Source: Puccinia triticina
Lineage: Eukaryota; Basidiomycota; Pucciniomycetes; Pucciniales; Pucciniaceae
Direction of reading: 5' to 3'
Assembly (NCBI RefSeq): GCF_026914185.1
Contig: NC_070571.1
Span: 930,001-994,000, forward strand
Length of the DNA stretch: 64,000 nucleotides
Below, piece by piece: positions 10,404-18,966 of this stretch. A program made the translations under genes and the position numbers. The stretch's first letter is position 1. Every line of letters starts with the position of its first letter. Under the pieces are notes generated by a model. It was given only the letters and a program-made list of their open reading frames with translations. It was not told the origin of the DNA and did no database searches.

Positions 10404-10493
10404 GTAAGCCCCTAATTTTTTATTTTTCACTGAAATTTACTCCTTTATTTTACTAATTTATGCTTCCTATCGGCAACACCAGTCCCCCACTTC

Positions 10494-10524
<31 letters not shown>

Positions 10525-10624
10525 TTTTAAATCTTGAAAGCCCTTATAGATCTAACTGTCTGAAATGTGAATAGCCATAGAAAATTTAATCTTTCCCAAA
10601 AAAAGCAACAAAGCCAGAATAAAA
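10404..10624. other. T-rich convergent spacer between the antisense ORF and pol
   Basis: The 221 bp include a run of about 35 nearly pure T at 10494-10530. It probably serves as the 3' untranslated or terminator region for the + strand ORF and follows the pol stop on the other strand. No gene is seen. Confidence 0.4.
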
Positions 10625-13600
10625 TCAGAGTTTTCTTGAATGGAACAGCTTCACATGCGGCGCCGCATACCTGCGCTTGAGTTCTTGACCTTCAAGTTCT
10701 TCTAAAGTATATGAGCCACTTTTTTCTTGTGATTTTATGCGGTACGGCCCATTCCAGCGGTTTTCAAAGAGCTTTCCCCACTGACTTTCTAGGGATTTAT
10801 TGTACACAAGAACTAGGGATCCCGGCGTAAGCGGTCCTCTGTCTGGTTTCTTTTGATTCCAATATTCGACAGAATTTTCCCTGGAGTCCTTCATGTTCTT
10901 GTAGGCTTCTTGCAAAATTGATTCTCTCCTCTCCAGTTGGCGAACTCTGGCAAGGAGAAGGTCTGCGGTTGATTTTACTGACTCCCAATCAGTCCCTAAG
11001 AAAGTTTCCAGTTCGAGGTCAATTGGTAAAACCGCCGGTTGGCCAAACATGAGTTCATAAGGCGTATAACCAGTGGTTCTCTTTGTAGAAACTCTATCCG
11101 CAAAAAGGACAAGAGGTAAGTAGCTGCGCCATTTCTTTCCGTCCGTCCCAGCCAGTTTAACCAAGGTATCTTTAATGGGCTGATGACCTCTTTCTACCAT
11201 CCCGTTTGCTTCCGGATAATATGGCGTAGTGACTTTTACAATGGATCCTTTCTGCTTTAAGCAATCCTGAAGTTCCTTCCCAAATTCCGCCCCGCCGTCG
11301 ACTACAACTGTGTGAGGTGCGCCATATCTGAAAATCCATTCGTCCGTAAACCACTGCGCAATCTTTTTAGCTTTAAGAGTTTCCAATCCCACAGCTTCAA
11401 CCCATCCGGAGAGATCATCTCTTGCAATCACTAGATATTTCCACTTTCCCGCTTTAATATGTACTGTATCCATACTGACGCGCCCAAAAATGGTAGATTT
11501 CCCTGTTGCGTGCTTATGTTCCAAAGCTTTCAAGGGGCTTCTCTTCTGACAGGCGTTGCAGGACTGGACCCAACTCTTGACTTTTCTTTTCATGTGCGGC
11601 CACCAAAACCTAAGCTTAGTCCGTTTGTAAGTTTCTTCCACTCCTCTATGGCCAAGTTGTTTGTGAAGCGCCTCCAGAATGTGTTCCTGGTATTTTGGAT
11701 TGCTGATAACTAGTTGCGGGAAAGGTTTATTTCTCTTTTTAAGTTTGCCGTCAGAGACCATGAAGCCGGCAGATTTATGCTTTATTACTTTCCAATCCGC
11801 GTCAGAGGTATCTGTTGGCCTATTTAGAGTGAGCAAATATTCTTGAAGCTTGCCCCAAATTCCTTCTTGCTGAAATTGACCGCGCTCCACCCCCAAATTT
11901 AAAGTGTTAACTTCTTTGACGCCAAAACCGGGATGAGGCTTAATCCATTTCTCATCTTCGTCAAAACTGGGCTGCTCTCCTTCATCATCGTCTGGCGGTC
12001 TTCTAGATAATCCGTCGGGCATAGTGAAAGTTTTCCCAGGGACGTGAACCAAATTATAAGAGAATAATTGAATAAAAGCCACCCAACGAGTCATGGGAGC
12101 ATTTGGAAGATCAGGTGAGTTAATCATTTCTATAAGGCTTTTAGCGTCCACTAAGAGGTTGAATTGCTGGCCCCAAAGCTGAGTTTGTAATTTTTTTAGG
12201 ATTTTTGCGACGCCACAGAGCTCCAGTTTTGATTGAGAATATCTGGATTCCACCGGCGAAAAAACCACGGATTCGTATAAGACTGGCTTGTCTTTCTGGT
12301 TATCTTCTTGAGTGAGTACTGCTCCTGCCGCAATGTAGCTAGAATCCACCGCTAATTTTATTTTTCCTGCTCCTTCAGAGTAGTCCAATTTTTTTAGAGT
12401 TATATCATAACCTACTATCCGTTTCAAAAGATCAAACGCATCCTGGCACTCCTTTTTCCAGTTCCATTCCGCGTCTTTTCTGGTTAATTTTCTAAGCGGT
12501 GCGGCAAGCTCTGAAAGTCCTTTAATAAGCATCCTGACATAGACGCAGACTCCTAGAAAACCTCGAACTTCCGTTGCATTTTTTGGTACCGGCCATGTTT
12601 CAATTTTATTTAGCTGTTTTTTCGAAATTTTTCTGCCCTCCCTGCACACAACGTGACCCACAAGATCCAACGCGGGGACGCAGCAGGCAAATTTCTTTCC
12701 GGAAATTGTGAGTCCAGCTTCTTCTATTCTAAATAAGATCCGCTCCAGAGTGACGGCGTACTCCCAGATAAATTTCCTGATGCCAGGGTTTTCTGCCAAA
12801 GTTTCTTGATTGTAATCTGAAACAGGACATTTTATACCGCCATCATCAATGAATATACCAACATTTTGAGGAATTTCGTCTTGTAGAATCCACATCATTT
12901 GCGCCTGGTATACGGCGACAGAATTGGTTGCTCCTTGTGGTAATCTGGTAAGCTGAAATCGTCCCAGAGGAGTTTCAAAGGTGGTTAATGGCCTAGATTC
13001 TAATGATAACTCTCTTTCATCGTAGCCTCCCATTATATCTCCCAGACCGTAGCAAGCTCTCCCGGTAAAAGATTCAATTAATTCTTCCGGTGAAGGCGGT
13101 ATTCCAGAGTCCTTAATTGTTACTTTATTGAGTTTTTGTAAGTCGTGGACAATCCTGAGCCTTCCATCTTGTTTTTTGACGCAAAAGACCGGGCTAGAGT
13201 AAGAGGAATAAGACTGCTCATAAAGACCTGTTCGGATGCGCTCCCGTACTAACTCTATGAATTGATCTTTAATTGCGGCAGGAATTGGAATAGGTCGCTG
13301 CTGCCAAGGTTCGTGGGCGATGACGGGAATGATGTAAGGTTTCCCGTAAGTGTGTTTGAGAAGTCCTCTCTCTTCCTCCCGAAAAGCAAGTCCTCCCTGC
13401 CGCATTACGATGATATGTTTGAATAATTTAAGTTCTTCAGGTTTGAGCCACCCGGGTGGACCGAAATTAATGACTTTAAGGCGGTCTTCTGTGATTTTCC
13501 AAGTAGGGGTAAAATTAGGCGGTTGAGGAGTTAAAGGTGTTACATAAGGATCTCTAGATAAAGGAGGACTACATAAGGGTGAGTTTATGTTCTGCGGCAT

Positions 13601-13729
13601 GAACTGATTTACTGGCTTGATTTTTTTTGACATTGATTTATATTTTGCCGCAAACACTAACTTTTCTTCTACACTATATTTGGGCACCTTCCAATCACCT
13701 ACTTCTGGAAGGTGCCAGAAGCTAAAAAA
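10625..13729 (-). CDS. pol: Pol polyprotein of element 1 (RT, RNase H, integrase)
   Basis: The frame is open from the gag overlap to a stop at 10625, and the first in-frame start-like codon (GTG at 13687) is not convincing, so I infer entry by -1 frameshifting at 13723-13729. Counting from 13687, the reverse transcriptase has LPQGATNS and the catalytic FIDDGG (about residue 279) in place of the usual YxDD; the RNase H has AVDSSYIAAGAVL (about 447); the integrase has an HHCC zinc region ending CNACQ (about 710) and D-D-E residues in SMDTVH (about 739), VVVDGG (about 797) and NGMVERG (about 831), followed by a GPY-type segment WNGPYRI (about 977). No chromodomain is visible. The pol copies element RNA to DNA and inserts it. 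Confidence 0.92.
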   Translation of the reverse strand, partial: FFSFWHLPEVGDWKVPKYSVEEKLVFAAKYKSMSKKIKPVNQFMPQNINSPLCSPPLSRDPYVTPLTPQPPNFTPTWKITEDRLKVINFGPPGWLKPEELKLFKHIIVMRQGGLAFREEERGLLKHTYGKPYIIPVIAHEPWQQRPIPIPAAIKDQFIELVRERIRTGLYEQSYSSYSSPVFCVKKQDGRLRIVHDLQKLNKVTIKDSGIPPSPEELIESFTGRACYGLGDIMGGYDERELSLESRPLTTFETPLGRFQLTRLPQGATNSVAVYQAQMMWILQDEIPQNVGIFIDDGGIKCPVSDYNQETLAENPGIRKFIWEYAVTLERILFRIEEAGLTISGKKFACCVPALDLVGHVVCREGRKISKKQLNKIETWPVPKNATEVRGFLGVCVYVRMLIKGLSELAAPLRKLTRKDAEWNWKKECQDAFDLLKRIVGYDITLKKLDYSEGAGKIKLAVDSSYIAAGAVLTQEDNQKDKPVLYESVVFSPVESRYSQSKLELCGVAKILKKLQTQLWGQQFNLLVDAKSLIEMINSPDLPNAPMTRWVAFIQLFSYNLVHVPGKTFTMPDGLSRRPPDDDEGEQPSFDEDEKWIKPHPGFGVKEVNTLNLGVERGQFQQEGIWGKLQEYLLTLNRPTDTSDADWKVIKHKSAGFMVSDGKLKKRNKPFPQLVISNPKYQEHILEALHKQLGHRGVEETYKRTKLRFWWPHMKRKVKSWVQSCNACQKRSPLKALEHKHATGKSTIFGRVSMDTVHIKAGKWKYLVIARDDLSGWVEAVGLETLKAKKIAQWFTDEWIFRYGAPHTVVVDGGAEFGKELQDCLKQKGSIVKVTTPYYPEANGMVERGHQPIKDTLVKLAGTDGKKWRSYLPLVLFADRVSTKRTTGYTPYELMFGQPAVLPIDLELETFLGTDWESVKSTADLLLARVRQLERRESILQEAYKNMKDSRENSVEYWNQKKPDRGPLTPGSLVLVYNKSLESQWGKLFENRWNGPYRIKSQEKSGSYTLEELEGQELKRRYAAPHVKLFHSRKL
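11886..11899 (-). promoter_or_regulatory. Candidate central polypurine tract inside pol
   Basis: The sense-strand 14-mer AATTTGGGGGTGGA is identical to the 3' polypurine tract at 8512-8525 and lies about 600 bp from the midpoint of the element. It is within the coding sequence for NLGVER upstream of the integrase zinc region. Ty1 and lentiviruses use such a central copy as a second plus-strand primer. The identity is seen directly; the function is an inference. Confidence 0.55.
13683..13729 (-). promoter_or_regulatory. -1 ribosomal frameshift signal between gag and pol of element 1
   Basis: In the gag frame the codons CAT TTT TTA place a T TTT TTA slippery heptamer at 13729-13723. After a 6-nt spacer comes a perfect 11-bp stem: GGCACCTTCCA at 13716-13706 pairs with TGGAAGGTGCC at 13693-13683, with a 12-nt loop. 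The gag stop (13701-13699) is inside the loop. The pol frame is exactly -1 relative to gag. Spacer, heptamer and stem match the classical signal. Confidence 0.85.
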
Positions 13730-16245
13730 TGACTCGAAGTTGTGGCGGAATTGACAGGAAAAGTGGTCTCGTATTTTTGGTTTGATGGGTTTAAAATTGG
13801 AACCAGGTAAGTCTGACCATTTTTATTTATTGAGAGGGATTCCACACCGCTGTCCTTGAATTGAATAGTAGCTGAGACGTCTATCAACCATGGTTTTCCT
13901 AGTATAGGCTGTACCGCTGCAGAAGAGACCCAGAAATGCACTTCTTTCGTAATATTTCCTACTTTAACCGGTACATTTTCCGCAATTCCCAGAATGTCAC
14001 TCTTGTGTCCGCCAATACCGCGCAGTTTCATAGGTTTTTGAGTAATTATAAGCCCCATTTTCCCCGCTAGATCCCTAGGTAAAAGATTAACTTGAGAACC
14101 GTTGTCTAAGAGCGCCTGAATTTGCTTCCCATTAATGGTGACAGCAACATATCCTAAGGGGCAAGCGTAATGCGCTGGACCGCTATCTTGCGCTTCCTCC
14201 TCTTCGTCTTCAGAGTTGACGTCGACAGCGTTGGTTGTCTTAGGTTGATCTATAGGAACTCTTTTAGGACTAATCTTCTTTTTGAATGCATCCACGGCGC
14301 CGTTAGATATGGCAAAAACTTCTCCAATGGTGAGTTGAATTTTCTCATTTAACATTTGTGAGACCAACTTCTCTTCCGTGTCGGGGAACTGTGTAGCTAA
14401 TGGTCTTTCCACATAGGTTTTGCGGGCAGGTTTCTCCTTTGTTGGCGCGCTGGTAGAGTCCTGAGGCGTGAGGATTTTAACCTTCTTCGGTGCGGGGTTT
14501 TCTTTTCTTGAAGATGCAGGAAGAGGAACTGGGTCATAATCATCCTGTCGAGCAATCTCCAAGATCCTCTCGTCGTCGACGTCCATGAGCTCTTCCTTTG
14601 TGTTTCTGACTTTTTTTGCTTTCGAATTGTCTGACCCTTCAGGATATTCTGCACCACTTCTGGTTCTCTTTCCAATGTCGCAGTCAAAAGTGTCTTCCTC
14701 CGCATATTCAACCTCCTCAAGCTTTCCAAAAGAGGTCTGGACTTCTGGTGCGCTATCTTCCTTTTTTCCCGTATGCGTTCCTGGCGGTAGATTGATAACT
14801 CCCGCTGTTTGTGCTCTGCTTTGGTGATAAGTGTCAACTACGGTTTTAAAAGGCCTGGTTCTATCATAAGGTATTTGAGTTCCGTCTGGTAAAATAACAT
14901 TGGTTCCTTCCTTCTTTACTAATCCGTTGATTTCGTCCAAGTTAACTTGATTGCACCTGTGGATGGTATGTCCAATCATGTGACAGTAATTACATTTATA
15001 GCTAGATGGGGACCGGTCTAGTTGGGCGGGTTTATAAGGAACGTGACTTGACGACACAAATGGAGACGGCTGCTTTTGTACATTCCAGCTAGAGAGGCTT
15101 TTAGTAAGTTGATCCATAGCATTATCTTTTGGTTGAGCTTTCTGCGCCGGTGGCTGAATTGTTTGAATTTCTTTCTGAATGTTTTCGTCGTTTAAAATAG
15201 CCATAGTCCTAAGTTCTCTATTAATATAGTCCAAGATAGTGTTATACGGCGGAAGAATGTGAGATCCATCCAAGGCCATTTCCATGTGGTTATCTCTTAT
15301 GAGTTCGCGGTTTACGGCGATCCGGATAGGAAAAGATAAGCAATTTAGAACCAAGTGCCTGATTTCTTCCGCGCTAACCATGTGTCGACAGCGTACTAAG
15401 TAGGCTACTAAGTTTTCTAGCTGGATACTGAAATCCTGGAACTCCTTCTGGGTTTTGATTCCCTTCGCCATCGTGGTTGAAATAAGTTTGTCCAAATCAT
15501 TCCTTGTGTACTGCAGAAGCGGAAGCATTTTTCCCCAACGTTGAACTAATTTAAGCTTGAGTTTTTCCCAGTCGTGTCTTTCCCGCTCCGCCATTTCCTG
15601 TACTTCTTTGATTAAAGATTCCCCTTCCAAGAAGAATATAATTTGTAGAGCAATATCAGATCCTTGGGCGCCATCCAATCTAGCCGTATATTCCAGGCGC
15701 TTAATAAAATCTCCAATGTCCATGTTTGTACCATCAAAGATAAGTCCTTTGGCGCCAGCTTTGATTTTAACTGGTTTCCTTCCAAATGGTTCTGGGTTAT
15801 AGGCGGGGAGCTGAATGCTAGTTTGTAAGAAGTGTGGCGTAATTTGAGCTGCTGCGCCTGATTGGCGAGTCTGGTTTACGTATTGCGGCGCAGGGCGGTA
15901 TTGACTGTTTAAAAAGTTATTTCCTAGGAGTGGATCCAACGCTGCGCTTCCTGTGGTCGAAGGGCTAGTATTTCTCATTGGTCCAGGATTAAATGGCACT
16001 GAGGGCGCTTGATTTGATGAAAATGTAAGCCCGCTATTCACTATTGGCATAGCTCCGACGTTCCTCGGCGTAACTGACGATCCAGCGTTCCCCGGCGGAA
16101 CCGACGATCCAACGTCCATCGGCGCAGGCGCTAATCCAACATTTGCTTGTCTAGTATTTCCTCCAAACGGCGGAATTTCCATATTAGATAAATGGAACCT
16201 AGGGTACGGTCCGGAGAAAGAGCTTCGTCTGCCGGCGTGAGGCAT
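13699..16245 (-). CDS. gag: Gag-protease polyprotein of element 1
   Basis: An 848-residue protein starts with ATG at 16245. The N-terminal 150 residues are rich in Pro, Asn and Ser; the middle (about 160-350) resembles a Ty3-type capsid. A single CCHC zinc knuckle (CNYCHMIGHTIHRC) lies at about residues 417-430, and a retropepsin-like aspartic protease with LLDNGSQVNLLP at about residue 713. The active-site DNG replaces the common DTG or DSG. The protease is encoded in the gag ORF rather than with pol. The C-terminus contains the slippery site used to make the gag-pol fusion. Confidence 0.88.
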   Translation of the reverse strand: MPHAGRRSSFSGPYPRFHLSNMEIPPFGGNTRQANVGLAPAPMDVGSSVPPGNAGSSVTPRNVGAMPIVNSGLTFSSNQAPSVPFNPGPMRNTSPSTTGSAALDPLLGNNFLNSQYRPAPQYVNQTRQSGAAAQITPHFLQTSIQLPAYNPEPFGRKPVKIKAGAKGLIFDGTNMDIGDFIKRLEYTARLDGAQGSDIALQIIFFLEGESLIKEVQEMAERERHDWEKLKLKLVQRWGKMLPLLQYTRNDLDKLISTTMAKGIKTQKEFQDFSIQLENLVAYLVRCRHMVSAEEIRHLVLNCLSFPIRIAVNRELIRDNHMEMALDGSHILPPYNTILDYINRELRTMAILNDENIQKEIQTIQPPAQKAQPKDNAMDQLTKSLSSWNVQKQPSPFVSSSHVPYKPAQLDRSPSSYKCNYCHMIGHTIHRCNQVNLDEINGLVKKEGTNVILPDGTQIPYDRTRPFKTVVDTYHQSRAQTAGVINLPPGTHTGKKEDSAPEVQTSFGKLEEVEYAEEDTFDCDIGKRTRSGAEYPEGSDNSKAKKVRNTKEELMDVDDERILEIARQDDYDPVPLPASSRKENPAPKKVKILTPQDSTSAPTKEKPARKTYVERPLATQFPDTEEKLVSQMLNEKIQLTIGEVFAISNGAVDAFKKKISPKRVPIDQPKTTNAVDVNSEDEEEEAQDSGPAHYACPLGYVAVTINGKQIQALLDNGSQVNLLPRDLAGKMGLIITQKPMKLRGIGGHKSDILGIAENVPVKVGNITKEVHFWVSSAAVQPILGKPWLIDVSATIQFKDSGVESLSINKNGQTYLVPILNPSNQKYETTFPVNSATTSSHFLASGTFQK

Positions 16246-16475
16246 TTCTTGCGGTATTTCTACGGTTAAGTTTCTAGAGTCTACTAAGTTGATGATATAG
16301 TTATTTAAGGTAGAAAGACTTGGGTGCGTCGAGTTTAAAGGTATTTCAGAAGAATTCTAGGTCGGAATTTTGTTTGAAAAGATTTTAAACTAAGAGTAAG
16401 AGTAATTTTTCTACTAAGATCAATAGAATTTTTAGAGTAATTTTTAACTAATGTATTTATTTAGCCTAGAAATGA

Positions 16476-16520
16476 CGAGACTATAAATCTAAAGATCTTC
16501 AGGCCACTGTTGGGACACCA
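16476..16520 (-). promoter_or_regulatory. Primer binding site and tRNA-like segment of element 1
   Basis: Next to the 5' LTR (2-nt gap) the element's sense strand reads TGGTGTCCCAACAGTGGC, beginning with TGG as expected for pairing with a tRNA 3' CCA. On the + strand, 45 nt upstream of the CCA, stands CGAGACTATAAATCT, which differs at one base from the tRNA-Tyr anticodon arm found at the same place in element 2. I cannot name the primer tRNA for this element. Confidence 0.55.
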
Positions 16521-16522
16521 CT

Positions 16523-17304
16523 TGTGGAACTACTCTTTGGGGGAATAGAGCTTAGAGAGGGATGAGTGCGTGAAAAGCTGCCTCTCAGGTTGGGAGAGTA
16601 ATATGGGACAAGAATAAGAGTATGGACTCTTAAAGAAAAGTGTGGCTGATGAAGTATTGAGAATAGTGCTTTCTAGACGAAATCAAGGGGGAAAATATAC
16701 TGTAAAATATGTGGTAAAATAGGCTATGTAATTCTTATTCTGTGACCAGGGATGCAAAGTGACAATCTGATGGGGGACAAACAGAATGGGCCAAAAGGCT
16801 CTACATTTATAGTGAGGGGACAACAGGTGGTTCTGAGACGAAGAGAAAGATGGGAACAGGGTACAAAAAGCCTCCAACAAGGTGACAAGGCAACAAACCA
16901 ACAAGGCATCTACTACATGGCTTGGGATGACATAAGAGGAAAACAATAACCATGGCGCATCAGCCGCCATGCATCTGAGAAAGAGTTACGCCTTGCTGGA
17001 ATATAGAGGAGTTAATTCTAGTGAACACTCAGGGTCCTTCCTAATAGTCTGGCTCTGTTTGATGGTGGACTTTCTCCCACTTTGACCTGATTTTGTACAT
17101 ATTTTATTACCCATTGTGGAGGGCCATCCATGAAAGTGAATACTGAGAAGTTGAGGCGCCTTGTAGAGATGGTTCTAGGCTATTATGAAGTGTCTGTGGG
17201 CGTGGATTACATGTACCAGAGTGATTTCTAGAGGGCGTTTGGCGGTGATTCCTTCCTGGTGAGTGTCTGAGTGATGTAATAAGGTTTTGATTAGGCTCAC
17301 CACA
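16523..17304 (-). repeat. 5' LTR of element 1
   Basis: It is the 782-bp partner of 7730-8511 and carries the element's promoter. The sense transcript would start in it and run toward lower coordinates. The 277-bp leader (16246-16522) between it and gag has no other ORF. Confidence 0.92.
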
Positions 17305-17883
17305 CCGTCTAAGCAAGCTTCATCCTCAGATTGGAGAAACTCAATTGGATTCAAATCTCGGGAAGTTGCAGTTATGCAAGCTAGCCTGTTTGCCCGTCCC
17401 AATGCATCACAATCTTGGCTTCAGCTCACTCCCAAGGTACGCTCAAAAACTCAAACAGCACCTAGTGAGGACCCCCGACAAGCCCGCAACATCTCGCGCC
17501 AAGCTCCATCACACACTCCTGAGCCGCGCCAGATAACAAGTACTCCCTCGCCTCACGTGCCAGCAAAGAAACATCTCCATGTGCCTGTCGAGTTTCTTGG
17601 ATAGTTCCCAAATGCCTTGGCACCTCTACATCCTTATCGCGAAGGTGATGAGGTTGAGGGACTTCAAAGACCAAGAGCCGATCATGATAGCATGCTATCT
17701 TTGTCTTCTCTCCTGCTCTCGTCTTTTGTAGCTACTCCCACTAACATGCTCGGCACCTTTGGGGCAGCCAACAATACAGCTACCCCCAGCTCCAATCTCT
17801 TTGGACAGAAGCCGGCCGCTCCAACTCTTACATTCTACCACGAATTGTTTTGGAGCCAACCTGTTCAACCGCTTGTTCCACGC

Positions 17884-18783
17884 TATGGCGCTTCTACCTG
17901 TGCGCGGTAGACAGCGGGTTGAGGGGATGGTGCAGAAAAAGCTGCCCTCGTGGTTGATCCGGATGTGAGTCGTAGAATCAGAAAGATAGCGCTGGGAGGT
18001 AGGGATTTTGAGAGGTCGAGGGGAATGGAATACCCCTCGGCGGTTTGAGGTTTTGTTAGGGAAAAAAAAGGAAAGGGTGAGGAAGTTCTTCTTGTGAAAG
18101 TATGCGGAAAAGGATTCGGGAGTATCCGCGAAGTGCGTCGGCAAAAGAAACTCAGACAGGTGCAATAAACTCAAGAGTATCGGGCTCTCAAACTCTGACA
18201 GAAAAATAAACTCCAGAATCGTGATGATACTTTTCTTGGATCAGAAAGAGGTACCATGCCGACCCCTCCTCTAAGTTTGGCTGAACTTAAGCTCAGGGTC
18301 GGCGACAGTCCTTGCGACAGGCTGCGCGACAGGCCCTCGTGCCCGCCGCGCGCGCTACAACCTAGGAAAAAGAGAAACGGAGACCGCAACAATAGAAGGG
18401 AACCCCACCACACACAAAATACAGAAAAACCGACAACCAACAAACAAAAGCTAAAACCAAAAAGAAAAAAAAAAACCAACCCGCCTCCTGCACTCCCATC
18501 CAACGCGCGCAAAAATGAGAAACAAAAAGAGAAAAGAGAACAAAGAAGAAAAGAAACAAAAAAAAAAAAAAAAAAAAACAAAGGAACAAAAGAGAATAAG
18601 ACCGGAAAAACTGAAGACGGGAAAAGAAAATTGAGGAGAGAAACAGAAAAGACAAAAGGGATAGAAGGGGGGGACCAAGAGAGCCGGACGGAGTCTGGAT
18701 CCTGAAACGCCGGGGCTTGATGAGACCGTGCCTCTGAGTTAATCTTTCGACTGTCGTGGGTCTCCACCGAATTGTCCACCACA
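17884..18783 (-). repeat. 3' LTR of element 2
   Basis: It has strong strand asymmetry: the + strand from 18400 to 18680 is almost all purine with A-runs of about 20, so the transcript strand is pyrimidine-rich. Long open frames on the minus strand there are low-complexity Phe/Leu/Ser frames and not genes. Confidence 0.88.
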
Positions 18784-18918
18784 TCCACCCACCATTTGCA
18801 GACTGTCCCTAGTCTGCTCCTGGCGCCGCGTCCACCTAAGAAGCGAAAAGAAGGGGAAGGAACAAAACAAAAGAGGGTCCTAGGGGCTCACATGTGTGGC
18901 GAATTGTGATGCTTTGAC

Positions 18919-18966
18919 AAAAGGCGGTAGAGATACCCGAGGTGCACACTTATGGGAGGACTTACT
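18919..18966 (-). repeat. Splice-donor-like module, copy 1 of 4
   Basis: On the sense strand this reads AAGTAAGTCCTCCCA followed by GTGCACCTC and GGTATC. The pol stop codon TAA is inside it. Related modules occur at about 22180-22231, 22712-22757 and 25215-25262 of the same element, each starting AAGTAAGT or AAAGTAAGT. Confidence 0.5.

Larger units (their letters stand above)
7730..17304 (-). mobile_element. LTR retrotransposon 1 (Ty3/gypsy type), complete and young
   Basis: Two 782-bp LTRs (7730-8511 and 16523-17304) differ at one position that I found (A at 7886, G at 16679), and a 4-bp duplication CCGT flanks the element (7726-7729, 17305-17308). Read on the minus strand the order is 5' LTR, primer binding site, gag with zinc knuckle and protease, pol (RT, RNase H, integrase), then about 2 kb of extra sequence with two ORFs, polypurine tract and 3' LTR. 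LTRs start TG and end CA. Both long ORFs are uninterrupted, so it may be active or very recently so. Confidence 0.92.
7413..17524 (+). repeat. Tandem duplication (about 265 bp), second copy split by LTR element 1
   Basis: The unit at about 7413-7678 is repeated from about 7679, broken at 7729 by element 1, and continues from 17305 to about 17524. Shared words include CAAGGCAGG, TCATCCTCAGATTGGAGAAA, GCAGTTATGCAAGCTAGCCT and AGGACCCCCGACAAGCCCGC. The unit stays open in one frame (SSDWRN...VAVMQASL) but has no recognisable domain. It probably is captured coding sequence. The coordinates span the inserted retrotransposon. Confidence 0.65.

Noticed and set aside
10128..10430. Minus-strand 100-codon frame opposite the antisense ORF
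   Set aside because: It overlaps the + strand ORF that has a TATA box and leader; kept only as an alternative.
18171..18788. Long Phe/Leu/Ser-rich open frames in the LTRs of element 2 (also 25751-26413)
   Set aside because: They are translations of a pyrimidine-rich LTR strand, occur in both LTRs and have no domain or plausible start context.
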